DNA of 64,000 nucleotides from Paraspadella gotoi. Lineage: Eukaryota; Chaetognatha. A program made the translations under genes and the position numbers. The notes beneath the pieces are model-generated. The model was not told the DNA's origin. It did no database searches and saw nothing but the letters and a program-made list of their open reading frames with translations. How positions within the stretch are numbered: position 1 is the stretch's first letter; every line of letters begins with the position of its first letter. The stretch covers positions 8,051,788 through 8,115,787 of the forward strand of contig CM119271.1 in the NCBI GenBank assembly GCA_051294375.1, written 5' to 3'. Positions 45,101 through 56,689 of this stretch are shown here, piece after piece.

Positions 45101-46588
45101 GAATTATACTATGCATAATTTCGGATTTCGTTCGCGTTTCATAGTGATGGCGTCACCGACCGTATGCAGGCGCCGCCGCGAAAGATTTCTATCATTCCTC
45201 AGCATCCACAACGAAGACCGTTCGCATTCCATCCAATGGGAGACGGATGTGGTTGAAAAGACATGTCGCTTCCAATTCAGGTTTAGTAACTGCCATGTGG
45301 ATAGGAACCGAATGCAGATGCGATGGAGAGGGGACGGGGCGGCGCTGAATGGGATACACGCCTGAAGAAGGCACAAGCAGTTAACCGAACGCCAAAATCT
45401 TCGTTACATTCTGTTTTCTGCTTTAAAATTCTCACCGGAAGTGAAAATGTTTTCCGATACGATTGTTATCCGGTGAAACGCGCGAAGATAACTATCGAGG
45501 CACGTTAGAGGGTTGCAAGACAGGCAATCGAGACATGTTCCACGCCTGTAATGGAACATATGTGGTCATGACTGGCGATACAAAAAAAATATTATGATCT
45601 TCCGTTCTAAATCCTGGTTGATATTGGGTGACAAAGTCTTTAGCGGAAAGTTTGACGATAAGCGGACCCATGGAAGGCTAAAGCATTTGCGCCTAATATT
45701 TTGAGTTCCACTTTTTTTGAAATTACTAAAAAATTGTCTGATGTAGAATTACGTCATTCGAACGTAAAATCCGGAAGAAACGGGTAAACTCACATGCAAA
45801 GTGCATTTGCGCACAGTCGTAGAGAGAGCACAGCACCAGGAATACAGGATCAAAGCAAGAGGAAAACGTTCCACGACAAAGGAGAGCCGAAGTAATTCTG
45901 GATAGAACGACGAAGTTGTTGATCACCATCTGGTGCTAGCGGAGCTTCTGCTAGACGTTCTACCGATCGAGGAAGCTGCCCTCGAAACTACTGATTTTAT
46001 TTGGATGATTCAGTCGAAAGGTTTTGTAAGTAACGATGAATATATGACATTATATATGTTAACCAGTGTCTAATCAATACACATAATTGCTCGTCTATTT
46101 GTTCATTACTACATTTTATTCATTTATTCATATTGTTCGTCTCTTGATTAATTAGGATTAATTGTAGCGCTACGTCTGAGTTCGCAAACGAGCAAGCCAG
46201 GATCGGTGGAACAAAGGGCATCGACCGAGATTTCCGTTCCACCGAATAGTTCAGCCGCTCCTGAGTGTCTGGAAGGAGAATGAAAATATGGTTAGTTCTT
46301 CTGTTAATCCATTGAATCACATGGGTATCGATCTACCAGGATTGGTCGGTCAGTGGTTGTTTACTGTTTTTGATATTTATTCGCTGATCTATTAAAGTCT
46401 CCAATTAAGGCTCAATGTTGGAGTGGCGAAATCAAGATGAGAGAAAAATGGAGAATGATTGTAGTGAATGAATGGGTCTGATCGATCTATCTACGAGAAG
46501 CTGAGTTTCTTCCACTCTCTGTAGAAAGGAATATATTGCAATCCTTCTGCTAAGTATTAGGCTCAGTAGGTTCCGGTATTATAGTTAT

Positions 46589-46975
46589 GTGTTCCTACGA
46601 CATTGTTGTAAACAAATTGACAAACTGCCCTTAATTATGTTAGAATCCAGTGGAGAGTCCCCCTCCTCGAAGTCGATGTCTTCGACAATCATACACCACG
46701 TCGGTCGCATCATCATCATCATCAACGACGTCATCCTCGGGCGCCGAGGGGAGAATGGCGCCGAGCTCGGCCTGGAGAGGACGCCCCCGAACCAGATCGC
46801 TCAGATTGCGGAGAAGGAGAGAGGACCGAGGAAGATGAATGAAGTGCCTGTGGATGGAGAGACTCCTGAGGAAGGAGTGACGAGCCGGGATGAGGACGAG
46901 CCCGAACGGGATCTCGCTTGATCCGGGAGATCCCGGCGCTGACGCCCTAGACCGTGGAACGGGATTCTCTCCCAC
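46589..46975. other. GC-richer segment open on both strands
   Basis: A 110-codon + frame (46589-46921) and a 111-codon - frame (46640-46975) overlap across a CATCATCAT stretch. The + frame ends in an acidic tail (EEGVTSRDEDEPERDLA). I cannot choose between strands. Confidence 0.3.
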
Positions 46976-47035
46976 GACGGAGAGAGTCGGGTCCTGGGTA
47001 TTCTCTGATTCCGGCCGGTGAGGAATTGCCGGTGA

Positions 47036-47536
47036 CTATCGTAACGGACGATGCATCCAAGAGGAGGAGTCATGCACGTCCGCTCTTCGTCGGGATCCTC
47101 CCGCGCTGCAACAGGGAGTAGAAAAGGACAGCGGTACGCGGGAATCGCCTTTCGGACGTTGGCAGAAAATCATCTTGCGATGCTGGGCAAGTGGAGAGTG
47201 CGGGGTACTAAAAAGGCACAACAGAGCGGGGAAGAGGGGGAGCATGTGCGAGGCTCGGTGATGTGGCTGGGGACAAAATGCACCAGGACCTCGACGCCGC
47301 TTAGGACACCAGCTGAAGTCATCCGAGTGATGAGGCTGCGGACTGAGTGAGGAAGGTAAGACCAGCTGGGCACCCAGCTTGCGCCACGTTTGAATTTGTA
47401 CGACTCCCAGCCGACGATATAAATTCACTTCTCGGGAGAACCTAGCCGAAGTCAGGCATACCGCCAGATAGCTGCACACGAGGCAGTGCACTGGGGCGTG
47501 ATGACCTCTGCAACGCCGGGCAGGCGTTGAAGACAA
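47036..47536 (-). CDS. Longest non-low-complexity ORF in the window (166 codons), unrecognised
   Basis: Starts MSSTPARRCRGHHAPVHCL. Cys/His/Pro/Arg-rich with several Cys and His residues (CLVCSYLAVC, PHH, PHHRASH), but no zinc-finger spacing I can assign. It lies in the GC-richer middle of the repeat-poor island. On the + strand a 99-codon frame (47051-47350) overlaps and ends close to AAGGTAAGAC, a possible donor near 47354. No homology is recognised. Confidence 0.2.
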   Translation of the reverse strand: MSSTPARRCRGHHAPVHCLVCSYLAVCLTSARFSREVNLYRRLGVVQIQTWRKLGAQLVLPSSLSPQPHHSDDFSWCPKRRRGPGAFCPQPHHRASHMLPLFPALLCLFSTPHSPLAQHRKMIFCQRPKGDSRVPLSFSTPCCSAGGSRRRADVHDSSSWMHRPLR

Positions 47537-48693
47537 GTTTGGCGAGAGCTAAATTGAATAAGTAAAATATAACTAAAATTAATACATATCTCAGTCAAAA
47601 TCTTGCAATTAACATGCCCATAATATTGCCAATACATATTTATTATGACGTTTTTAAGTCTGTAACGTTTATTTCATGTTTGTTGAAATAAGTCCGGAGA
47701 ATTATTTAGTTTTTTTCGTTCTATTCGAGTAGATGAGAACAACGTTTGTCAGTGATACACGATGCAAAATAATTTGATTTATTTCGAATAAAATCATTTT
47801 AGCCTTGATAATCTTCTGTAACGGATAAACGAGATTCTGTCAATGATATAAGCTATAATTAGGCACACTCACGAATTCATTTTGGCAGTGAGATGATATA
47901 AAGTGCATACTTTTGAAATTTATCTGCGTGTCAATATTTGAAACAGTGTATTTCGTGTCTTCTTTTCTTTGTATTCCAAACAACTCGATATAAGTCAGGA
48001 ATTATTATATTTTTCTTATTACCTTCCGGAACCGAGTACACATTAATTATCATAACTCAAGGAATTGTTGATTTATTTTCTATAGTTTCCTTCTAGGATA
48101 TCAGTAAATTAATTATTGATCATGACATATTTATTGTTACTTTCTTTTATGAACCATTCTCATGAGTCCGAGTACCAATAATACGGTTCCCTGAAATTTA
48201 GAAGTTCGAGTGGCTTAGTGGAAACAATGTCATTTTGTTTACGTATCGAAAAAGAGAGTTTTATTCCGATGAATGGTTAATTGAATAGCGAATTAACTAT
48301 TCCTATTGATTGCCTCAAGGTATTCCTAGATTAATTTGGCTGGCACGTTATCTGTGTGTATTCTGTCAATAGGAATGTGTTTTGATGGAATTCTCAGCAC
48401 GAAAAAACCAGCCGAAAATTCAAGAGACGAGAACCAGAAAATTGTCACATCCGCATGAGAGAAACTTGGAACCTTCAAAAACCGGAAGTGCGAGGAAAAA
48501 TTTGAAAACCGATAGAAGTTCTTTTCTTTTTTAATATTTTTTTTCCCTTCTCTTTCCTTCCTTTCTTTTTTTTTGTTTACTTTTCCTTTCGGCGAGCTAC
48601 GTGCCTTCCCCTTCGGTAACTCTTTCTATCAGTCTGGCGAGATCAGATTCTGGCTCGCACCTACAGCGCAGAGTGCAGGTGCGCTGAGGGAGA

Positions 48694-48969
48694 TCAGGCC
48701 AGCGTAGGTACGAGCACCCTGAGCATGCCATCCGGATGAAGAGTGCGCACGCAGTGGAACAGCGCATTAACTTCTGATAAGAGCCGCAGAGAGAGAGGGC
48801 AATCCTCGAGTGTAGCAGGTGAAACTGCAGCGCTGTGCGAAGTACGCAGGGTGGATGGACTACCGGCAGAAGAAAATGAACCGGAAAGAGTAGCAGGTGG
48901 TGACGCAAGACGTGCCGTCGGCAAGGACGACATTTGAAAACGTCGCCGGAGAAAAAAGTAGATCATCAC
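48694..48969 (-). CDS. Unrecognised 91-codon ORF
   Basis: Ser/Ala/Leu-rich but mixed (LLSEVNALFHCVRTLHPDGM). An overlapping 103-codon frame lies at 48597-48908 on the same strand in another phase. At most one is real. Confidence 0.12.
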   Translation of the reverse strand: MMIYFFLRRRFQMSSLPTARLASPPATLSGSFSSAGSPSTLRTSHSAAVSPATLEDCPLSLRLLSEVNALFHCVRTLHPDGMLRVLVPTLA

Positions 48970-49320
48970 TTCTTATGTTCCGTCTCTTGTGGCTCATCGT
49001 CTCTCTCTCTCCCGGCGATATGTAGGGGATCGGAGGGTAAGAGAGGGGGCCGGTTCCAGTATACGGATGGTGCGAACGCGAGCAGACGTCAGGCACGACG
49101 GTCATATACAAGTGCGAGGAACGCGGGGAGCCAGCGATCGTCGTCGGCGGAGAAAGCGTGCGTATGCAGGAGGGAAGGCAAAACTAGTGCATGAGCAATC
49201 GTTTAGCATCGAGTAGAGGGTCACAGAGTTAAAATCATGCACCAAGCGGCGCGAGAACGTCAGAATAGGTCCTCGCGTGCGTGAAAGTCGTCTTGCAGAA
49301 ACTTGAGTTACATGGATATA

Positions 49321-49623
49321 CTACGTTGCGCGACCGGGCGAGACTATATCACGCAGGTCTAGAGCCTCAAATAGCTGTTCACAGAGCGCATGTGAAAAAT
49401 TTACGGTTGCCGGGAACCACACGCATACAGGCGATTCATGTCTCTTCGTCATAGAGTCCAGAAGAAGCGTCTTGCAATAGAGCGCGTGAGGCACGAGGAT
49501 CGCGCGAAGATGCGACCCATTAGGGGGGTCAGATACGGTCAGTCGACAAATGCTGAGCACGTGATCTGAGAGAATCCGAGAGTAGTCTAGTGAAGGAGCA
49601 GATGATATTATCATGCTACTCAT
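49321..49623 (-). CDS. Unrecognised 100-codon ORF
   Basis: From ATG at 49623 (MSSMIISSAPSLDYSRILSD) to a stop at 49321, with well-balanced composition (HALYCKTLLLDSMTKRHE, VCVWFPATVNFSHALCEQL). No competing long frame lies opposite, which makes it one of the better coding candidates in the block. No domain is recognised. Confidence 0.2.
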   Translation of the reverse strand: MSSMIISSAPSLDYSRILSDHVLSICRLTVSDPPNGSHLRAILVPHALYCKTLLLDSMTKRHESPVCVWFPATVNFSHALCEQLFEALDLRDIVSPGRAT

Positions 49624-49744
49624 CGGCTCGTCTATTTTCCGCTTTTATTATCGAGCTTGAGTCGCTATATGTCTTCAACATGTCATAAGGACACGGCACC
49701 AGTGAACATAGTGAAGCAAAAGCTGAACGATCAATTGAGAGCAC

Positions 49745-50070
49745 CAGAAAGTACCTCCTCCTCTTCCTCCTCCTCCTCCCTTTTTGACGACCAATCAAAA
49801 TTCAAGCCTACACCCGTTAGAGCTTTACCTTGAATTACCCTCTTCGCCTTCCTCTTCCTTGACGAGTTAGATGACGAAGACGACGACGAAGATGGCGACG
49901 ATTTAGATGACGATGACGACGTCGAAGATGACGATGACGACGACGTAGATGACCATGATAAAGACGACGACGACGACGACGAAATTTCAGAAGTAGAAAA
50001 AACGACGACCATGACGACGACGATGACAAAGAAAACGATGATGACGAAGACGAAACTGACAATGAGCGAC
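49745..50070 (+). repeat. GAC/GAT trinucleotide block
   Basis: Imperfect GAC/GAT/GAA repeats. The + frame gives a long Asp/Glu run (DDEDDDEDGDDLDDDD) from a stop at 49831; the - frame gives poly-Ser behind a hydrophobic stretch (SLIVSFVFVIIVFFVIVVV). Both look repeat-driven, not a gene. Confidence 0.85.
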
Positions 50071-50265
50071 CCACAAAAACGAAAGGACCGATAAGGCGCA
50101 GCCTTTAACCAAGACGACGATGACAATAAATTTTAAAAGAAAACGACAAAAATGACAAGAATAACGACAAATATTTAGATGACAGATTATTGTATAGATA
50201 GTATAGTATAATTAAACTGACGAAGATGACAACGACATCATCGACAAACTCCGACAGAGACAACT

Positions 50266-50270
<5 letters not shown>

Positions 50271-50302
<32 letters not shown>

Positions 50303-51194
50303 NNNNNNNNNNNNNNNNNNNNNNNNNNNNNNNNNNNNNNNNNNNNNNNNNNNNNNNNNNNNNNNNNNNNNNNNNNNNNNNNNNNNNNNNNNNNNNNNNN
50401 NNNNNNNNNNNNNNNNNNNNNNNNNNNNNNNNNNNNNNNNNNNNNNNNNNNNNNNNNNNNNNNNNNNNNNNNNNNNNNNNNNNNNNNNNNNNNNNNNNNN
50501 NNNNNNNNNNNNNNNNNNNNNNNNNNNNNNNNNNNNNNNNNNNNNNNNNNNNNNNNNNNNNNNNNNNNNNNNNNNNNNNNNNNNNNNNNNNNNNNNNNNN
50601 NNNNNNNNNNNNNNNNNNNNNNNNNNNNNNNNNNNNNNNNNNNNNNNNNNNNNNNNNNNNNNNNNNNNNNNNNNNNNNNNNNNNNNNNNNNNNNNNNNNN
50701 NNNNNNNNNNNNNNNNNNNNNNNNNNNNNNNNNNNNNNNNNNNNNNNNNNNNNNNNNNNNNNNNNNNNNNNNNNNNNNNNNNNNNNNNNNNNNNNNNNNN
50801 NNNNNNNNNNNNNNNNNNNNNNNNNNNNNNNNNNNNNNNNNNNNNNNNNNNNNNNNNNNNNNNNNNNNNNNNNNNNNNNNNNNNNNNNNNNNNNNNNNNN
50901 NNNNNNNNNNNNNNNNNNNNNNNNNNNNNNNNNNNNNNNNNNNNNNNNNNNNNNNNNNNNNNNNNNNNNNNNNNNNNNNNNNNNNNNNNNNNNNNNNNNN
51001 NNNNNNNNNNNNNNNNNNNNNNNNNNNNNNNNNNNNNNNNNNNNNNNNNNNNNNNNNNNNNNNNNNNNNNNNNNNNNNNNNNNNNNNNNNNNNNNNNNNN
51101 NNNNNNNNNNNNNNNNNNNNNNNNNNNNNNNNNNNNNNNNNNNNNNNNNNNNNNNNNNNNNNNNNNNNNNNNNNNNNNNNNNNNNNNNNNNNNN
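50271..51194. other. CT array and 892-N gap
   Basis: A (CT)n array enters the gap at 50303. This is the largest unassembled segment in the window. Confidence 0.99.
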
Positions 51195-51289
51195 TTTCCC
51201 TCCCAAGGGAGAAATCCTTGGGGAGACGAGAAGAGCTTCAGTCTCTAGAGTGCAGCTCCAGACGGTGTCACTCTAAGACACGGCGACAA

Positions 51290-51325
<36 letters not shown>

Positions 51326-52008
51326 TAAGCCATTACGAGATTAGAATGGGGAAGAATATGAGAAGGAGATTGGGTTGTCGCTCGTGGTAGTGATTGTTAT
51401 TGCAGACGTGATTGGCGCTACGCGGTATTCGCTCGTCTCGGGTCGTTAGTCGCGGTTTCGTCGTTCGTCGTTCGTCGNNNNNNNNNNNNNNNNNNNNNNN
51501 NNNNNNNNNNNNNNNNNNNNNNNNNNNNNNNNNNNNNNNNNNNNNNNNNNNNNNNNNNNNNNNNNNNNNNNNNNNNNNNNNNNNNNNNNNNNNNNNNNNN
51601 NNNNNNNNNNNNNNNNNNNNNNNNNNNNNNNNNNNNNNNNNNNNNNNNNNNNNNNNNNNNNNNNNNNNNNNNNNNNNNNNNNGTTCGTCGTGGTTCATCG
51701 TCGTTCGTCGTTCGTCGTTCGCCTTTGTTCCTCCTCGTTCGTCTTTGGCGTCGACTCAAGACTCCACTCGACTCGAGTCCGAAGGTCGAGAGTTCGAATC
51801 CTTAATTTTTCTCTGGAGAAAAAGAATTCGTCTTCACTCGAGACTCGTTTGTACGAATCGAGAGAAAAAGAGAAAAAGAGAAAAAATTTAAAAACTAAAG
51901 CCGAAAAAAAACAACAAAAACTTTTTGTTTATTTTTTTAAATTGTTGGTTCTGTTCGATATTTTTACAATTACGCGTTATAAGATTAGCCGGCATGATAA
52001 TTATCTGG
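51195..52008. repeat. GAC and GTTCGTC arrays with a 205-N gap
   Basis: (GAC)n at 51290-51326, and a TTCGTCG heptamer/decamer array at 51455-51720 interrupted by N 51478-51682. The rest is AT-rich and contains no gene. Confidence 0.85.
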
Positions 52009-52766
52009 TGATAGATACTATTATTTACTAATTTTTTTTTACGTCCTGATTTATTTATCGAACCGATTGGGCGATATTATGAGTGTAAATTTAGAAGGAG
52101 CTTGAAAATTTAACAACGTGATTATATATTGTACATAATATATATAATTATATATAACGACGACGACGACGCNNNNNNNNNNNNNNNNNNNNNNNNNNNN
52201 NNNNNNNNNNNNNNNNNNNNNNNNNNNNNNNNNNNNNNNNNNNNNNNNNNNNNNNNNNNNNNNNNNNNNNNNNNNNNNNNNNNNNNNNNNNNNNNNNNNN
52301 NNNNNNNNNNNNNNNNNNNNNNNNNNNNNNNNNNNNNNNNNNNNNNNNNNNNNNNNNNNNNNNNNNNNNNNNNNNNNNNNNNNNNNNNNNNNNNNNNNNN
52401 NNNNNNNNNNNNNNNNNNNNNNNNNNNNNNNNNNNNNNNNNNNNNNNNNNNNNNNNNNNNNNNNNNNNNNNNNNNNNNNNNNNNNNNNNNNNNNNNNNNN
52501 NNNNNNNNNNNNNNNNNNNNNNNNNNNNNNNNNNNNNNNNNNNNNNNNNNNNNNNNNNNNNNNNNNNNNNNNNNNNNNNNNNNNNNNNNNNNNNNNNNNN
52601 NNNNNNNNNNNNNNNNNNNNNNNNNNNNNNNNNNNNNGGGAAAAGAAATTGATAGAGAAGAAAAGAAAGTGAAAGAAAAGAAAAGAAAAAACAAAAGACT
52701 TCCCCTGCCGGGCCCTCTGCCTCGACTTCCCGGCGCTGGATCAGCGAAGAAGACTCCAGCCTCTCA
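52009..52766 (+). repeat. Direct duplication D, gapped copy
   Basis: Shares both ends with 53736-54516: TGATAGATACTATTATT...TATATAACGACGACGACG on the left, and GAAATTGATAGAGAAGA...GACTCCAGCCTCTC on the right. The middle is a 465-N gap (52173-52637). The second copy supplies about 443 bp there. Confidence 0.92.
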
Positions 52767-53249
52767 AAGAAGAGAAAGAGAGAGAGAGCAAAAAGTTTCC
52801 AACACAAAGTTCAGAAAGGATCAGCAGAAGTGAAGACAGGCTGAAGGTAAGGACAGCCAAAACAATTCCGTTTTTCTATGAAAATAAAATCGTTGTGAAA
52901 ACATTATTTCAAACTTTTTTATAAATTTAAAACAACGAAAAAGAAAGGTTATATTAGATATGCAATATGAAATTAAAATCAAACAGGGGGTGGGGGTACA
53001 ACCAGTCTGATGTCTACTTTCAATTAGAAAATTTTTTTTTAATTCTATTTTAATGCTAACAAAATACGATATTACTATATAATGATAATTTTTTTTAAAA
53101 ATAAATCATAGATTATTTTGATGGATCTGATAGAGCACAAAAAATTAAATAAAATATAAGTTTAACTTTTAAAATTTTCTGGGTTAAAAATTAAGAAAAA
53201 ATTTACGGCGCCAGGAACTATTTTCTAATTATCAATTGGAAATATTCAC
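52767..53249. other. AT-rich stretch
   Basis: No gene or notable repeat. A GGGGGTGGGGGT run lies near 52986. Confidence 0.6.
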
Positions 53250-53728
53250 AGTATCCCATGTAGGTGCAATACTACGTGGTTATCATGGCCCATCCTATGT
53301 GGGCTCAATAATACTATGGCGGAATCCTACGTGGGCCATCCTATGTGGGTGGATCCTAGATGGCGAAATCCTACTGGGCCAATCCTATGTGGGCGGAATC
53401 CTAGGTGGGCGGAATCCTACGTGGGCCCAATCCTATGTGGGTTCAATTCTATGGGCGCAATACTATGGGCTCATCCTTCGGCCCAATGCTAAGTGGGTGG
53501 AATCAACAGGGTACATCCTTTGGGCGCAATACTATGGGCGCAATTCTATGGGCGCAATCTTAGGTGGGCGCAATTTTACGTGGGCGGAATCCTACAGGGC
53601 GGAATCCCATGTGGCGCAATCTACGTGGGCATAAATGACTTGGTGCAATTCTATGTGGCGCATGCTACCGTGGGTGCAATCCTTGGGCGCAATTTTATGG
53701 CCCAATAATACGTGGGCCCAATCCTGCG
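53250..53728 (+). repeat. ~18-bp minisatellite, about 26 degenerate copies
   Basis: The core GGGCGCAATCCTATGT and its variants (GGGCGGAATCCTACGT, GGGCCCAATCCTATGT, GGGCGCAATTCTATG) recurs throughout, with unit lengths of 15-20 bp. A 132-codon frame across it gives WAQSYVGSIL-like repeats; indels break any other phase. It lies directly against the second copy of duplication D. Confidence 0.92.
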
Positions 53729-53735
53729 ACTACCG

Positions 53736-54516
53736 TGATAGATACTATTATTATACTAAAAAAAAATTTTTTTTTTTTACGTCCTGATTATTTATCGAAC
53801 CGATTGGGCGATGATTATGAGTGTAAATTGTAGAAGGAGCTTGAAAATTTAACAACGTGATTATATATTGTAGCATAATAATATAATTAATATATAACGA
53901 CGACGACACGCCAAAGACGACGAAGACGACGACAAAACGGACGAAAAGTCGACGACGTAACTCCGATCGTCTCGATTAACTACGGCGAGTAACACGACGC
54001 GAATTTTGGCGAAGCCGGCGGCGTCATCATCCGTGACAACAGTGACGCTTGGACCACCGTCGACGCTTCTCGGTTACATGTAGGTTAGGGTCTTTTTTTG
54101 GAAGGGCTGGAGGAGGTGAGAGGGTGGGGTGGAGGGGGTGGAGGGGAGTTAGGAGAGGCATCTGGCGATTTAATCAAGTTTCTACCCGATCGTTCGGATG
54201 GGTTCCACTGGTCCATCTTGGTCGGCGACTTCTGATTTTAGATTCGGGAAATGAAAAAGACGACGAGACGAGGAAAAAAAAAAAGAAAGGAAAGAGAAGA
54301 AACATAGAAAAGGAATTAATAGGAAAAGATACGAAAAGACGATATAAAATAAAGGGGAAAGAAATTGATAGAGAAGAGGAAAAGAAAGTAAAGGGAAAAG
54401 AAAAGAAAAAATAAACAAAATCTTATCCCCTAATTGCCGGGGCCCTCTGGCCTCGTAAAAACTTTGCGCGCGAGCGCTGGAAGAATGCCAGCCGAAGAAA
54501 AGACATCCAGCCTCTC
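53736..54516 (+). repeat. Direct duplication D, ungapped insertion-rich copy
   Basis: Second copy of 52009-52766. It contains the bridging sequence 53912-54354: a GAC-rich start, a balanced part with an unrecognised frame (54049-54414), and a G-rich run at about 54104-54155 with G-quadruplex-like tracts on the + strand. Shared parts carry extra single bases relative to the first copy. Confidence 0.9.
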
Positions 54517-55735
54517 TTTTTTCTCTCTCTCTTCTCTCTTCTCTCTCTCTTTTCTCTCTACTCTCGTTTTTTTCTTTACCGGCCCGAGCATTCCTTTTCC
54601 GGCGACGATGGCGTCGCGAAAGGCGACTTTCCGAAAAGAGAGAGAAAAATAGACCAGAGAGAGAGAGAGGAAGAGAAGGATGCGAGAGACCGGAAGGAGA
54701 GAGAGAGGGAATGAGAAAGAGGAGGAAAAAGATTGGCAAAACGAGAGAGAGAGAGAAACGAAAAATTTAAAAATAGCTCCAAAATTCCTGGAGTAGGAAA
54801 GAAGGAAAAGTTCAGGAAAAACAACATTCTCGAACGTGACCAAATCGTCGTAGCAAAAAATAAANNNNNNNNNNNNNNNNNNNNNNNNNAAAAGGAGCGT
54901 GGCAAAAAAAAAGGCGTGACCAAAGTGGTTCTCGCCACGTTTTAATAAATGATGGAATTAATGTGAAGAGGAAAAATACTGGCTCGGGAATATCTGTCGG
55001 TATTTAACGATTACAAAAGAGACTCGGTCGTCCTTGGTTAAGGGCGACTTACCCGCTCGTTAACTTGGCTACATTAATCCATTATCAGAAACGATTAAAG
55101 GATAAATACATTGGGTGATGAATATTGATTACGTGTCTTCGTATTTAAAAAAAAAAGTATTTCATGGTTTATCGTTGGTCGAGTAAATTTCGTTCAATTT
55201 ATTTTTTTTTTATTATTTTTCATAGTTGAATGTTTAAAGTTTTCATACTATTTTTAATAATCGTAGGTAAACCTTTATTTCAAAGATTTATACATTGAAA
55301 AATGCAGTTCTTCAGAAACTAGTTCCGTTTTTTACAATCAACTGGGTTTTTTTCTTTTTTTCCTCAATTTTATTATGTTTTCCTTAGCTCAGACTTAGTC
55401 AATTTTTGTTGATTATGAATGTACTGAACCGATCTTGTTGTATTTCAATAAAATCGCGTACATCTAAACGGTTCCGAAATCTCATTAGTAATTCGTAGCT
55501 CGTCAAAGATAATCTTTTATCATTTAATAATTTTTAATTAAGAATGTTTCGTTAACTCCAGATAACAGTTTTCCTTCCGTTGGTCGATGAACTCGCTAAA
55601 ATTCCCTTTATATTTATTTATCTTTTTTAGTTGATACCTCGTTTGCGAGCGTTTATGTTTGTTTATGGGGGAAATGACCGCTCGAGTGGCGGAGAAAGAC
55701 GAACCGTCCTCTTCTTTTATCGCCACAATTAAGAG
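54517..55735. other. CT/GA patches, a 25-N gap and AT-rich sequence
   Basis: CT/GA patches at 54516-54570 and 54640-54760, N 54865-54889, then AT-rich unique sequence to 55735. No gene is recognised. Confidence 0.6.
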
Positions 55736-55775
55736 AGAGAGAGAGGAGAGGGAGAGGGAGACTCGATATTACAAA

Positions 55776-56085
<310 letters not shown>

Positions 56086-56377
56086 GCAACGACGTACAGA
56101 CCAAAAAAACAGATATACAAAAATTGGGAAATTCATTTTAAAAGAGAATAAGACGCAACTTGATTTCTTGAGGGGCTTCCGCCCCCCCCTTCCTCTTCAC
56201 CCATCTTCAGTACCGTCGCATCTAAAAACATTAAAGCGGCGCGGACTCCCCGATAAAAAAAACAAGAAAACGGAGAAGAGTATCAACAAAGAAGAAAACA
56301 GAGAGAAAAAAAAAACAACAAAAAAAGAAGGCTAGGAAAACCGATAAACGACGCCCAGGAAATCGCAACAGTTTTGA

Positions 56378-56611
56378 GCTGCAGCACCTGTAAAAGGAGA
56401 AGCTGCAGTTGCAGTAGATTATGCAGCAGAATTTACGGCAGCAGTAGATTAAGCAGAATCAGACAAAGCGGCAGGAGCAGTAGTTACAGCAGGAGAAGCA
56501 GCAGTCGTAGTAGATGCACCAGAATTTACGTTATCGGTAGTTGCAGCAGAAGTAGCCGTATTATTAGAGGCAGCAGAATGAGCAGTAGCAGTAGTTGCAG
56601 CAAAATATTTC
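56378..56611 (+). repeat. GCAGTAG-rich degenerate repeat with an Ala/Val-rich reading frame
   Basis: One + frame starting at 56378 reads AAAPVKGEAAVAVDYAAEFT then AVD, a TAA at 56450, then on in the same phase through AGEAAVVVDAPEFT and VVAAEVAVLLEAAE to a TGA at 56579. GCAGCAGAATTTACG (56423) and GCACCAGAATTTACG (56516) are 93 bp (31 codons) apart. It looks like a small decayed in-frame repeat. Ala/Val/Pro-rich repeats occur in structural (cuticle-like) proteins, but that link is only inference. Confidence 0.4.
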
Positions 56612-56689
56612 TGTTCTGTCTGTCTGTTCGTGTTCGAATCTTTGTCCGTATGACTTCGTACATTTCGGTCTTACATTTATCTTCTTTTT

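Larger units (their letters stand above)
42258..49740. other. Repeat-poor compositional island
   Basis: 7.5 kb nearly free of microsatellites (apart from a short CT run near 43605-43700 and AT-rich 47550-48590), with few homopolymers and balanced base use. It begins right after the 25-N gap. Several 60-166-codon frames have normal residue diversity, but none is long, none matches a family I know, and opposite-strand frames overlap. It could be an intron-split gene, a decayed mobile element, or a wrongly joined contig. Confidence 0.7.

Noticed and set aside
48209-48222. Pol III A-box-like GTGGCTTAGTGG
   Set aside because: No B-box follows within the expected distance, so neither a tRNA nor a SINE can be supported.
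49731-50126. 131-codon frame with a hydrophobic segment and poly-Ser, resembling a membrane protein
   Set aside because: The whole frame follows a GAC/GAT trinucleotide block; the hydrophobic part is GTC/ATC repeat read in another phase.
50226-51248. 340-codon open frame
   Set aside because: Almost entirely N; no real sequence supports it.
51780-51805. tRNA-like T-loop GAGTTCGAATCC
   Set aside because: The five bases on each side cannot pair as a T stem, and no D or anticodon arm is visible upstream.
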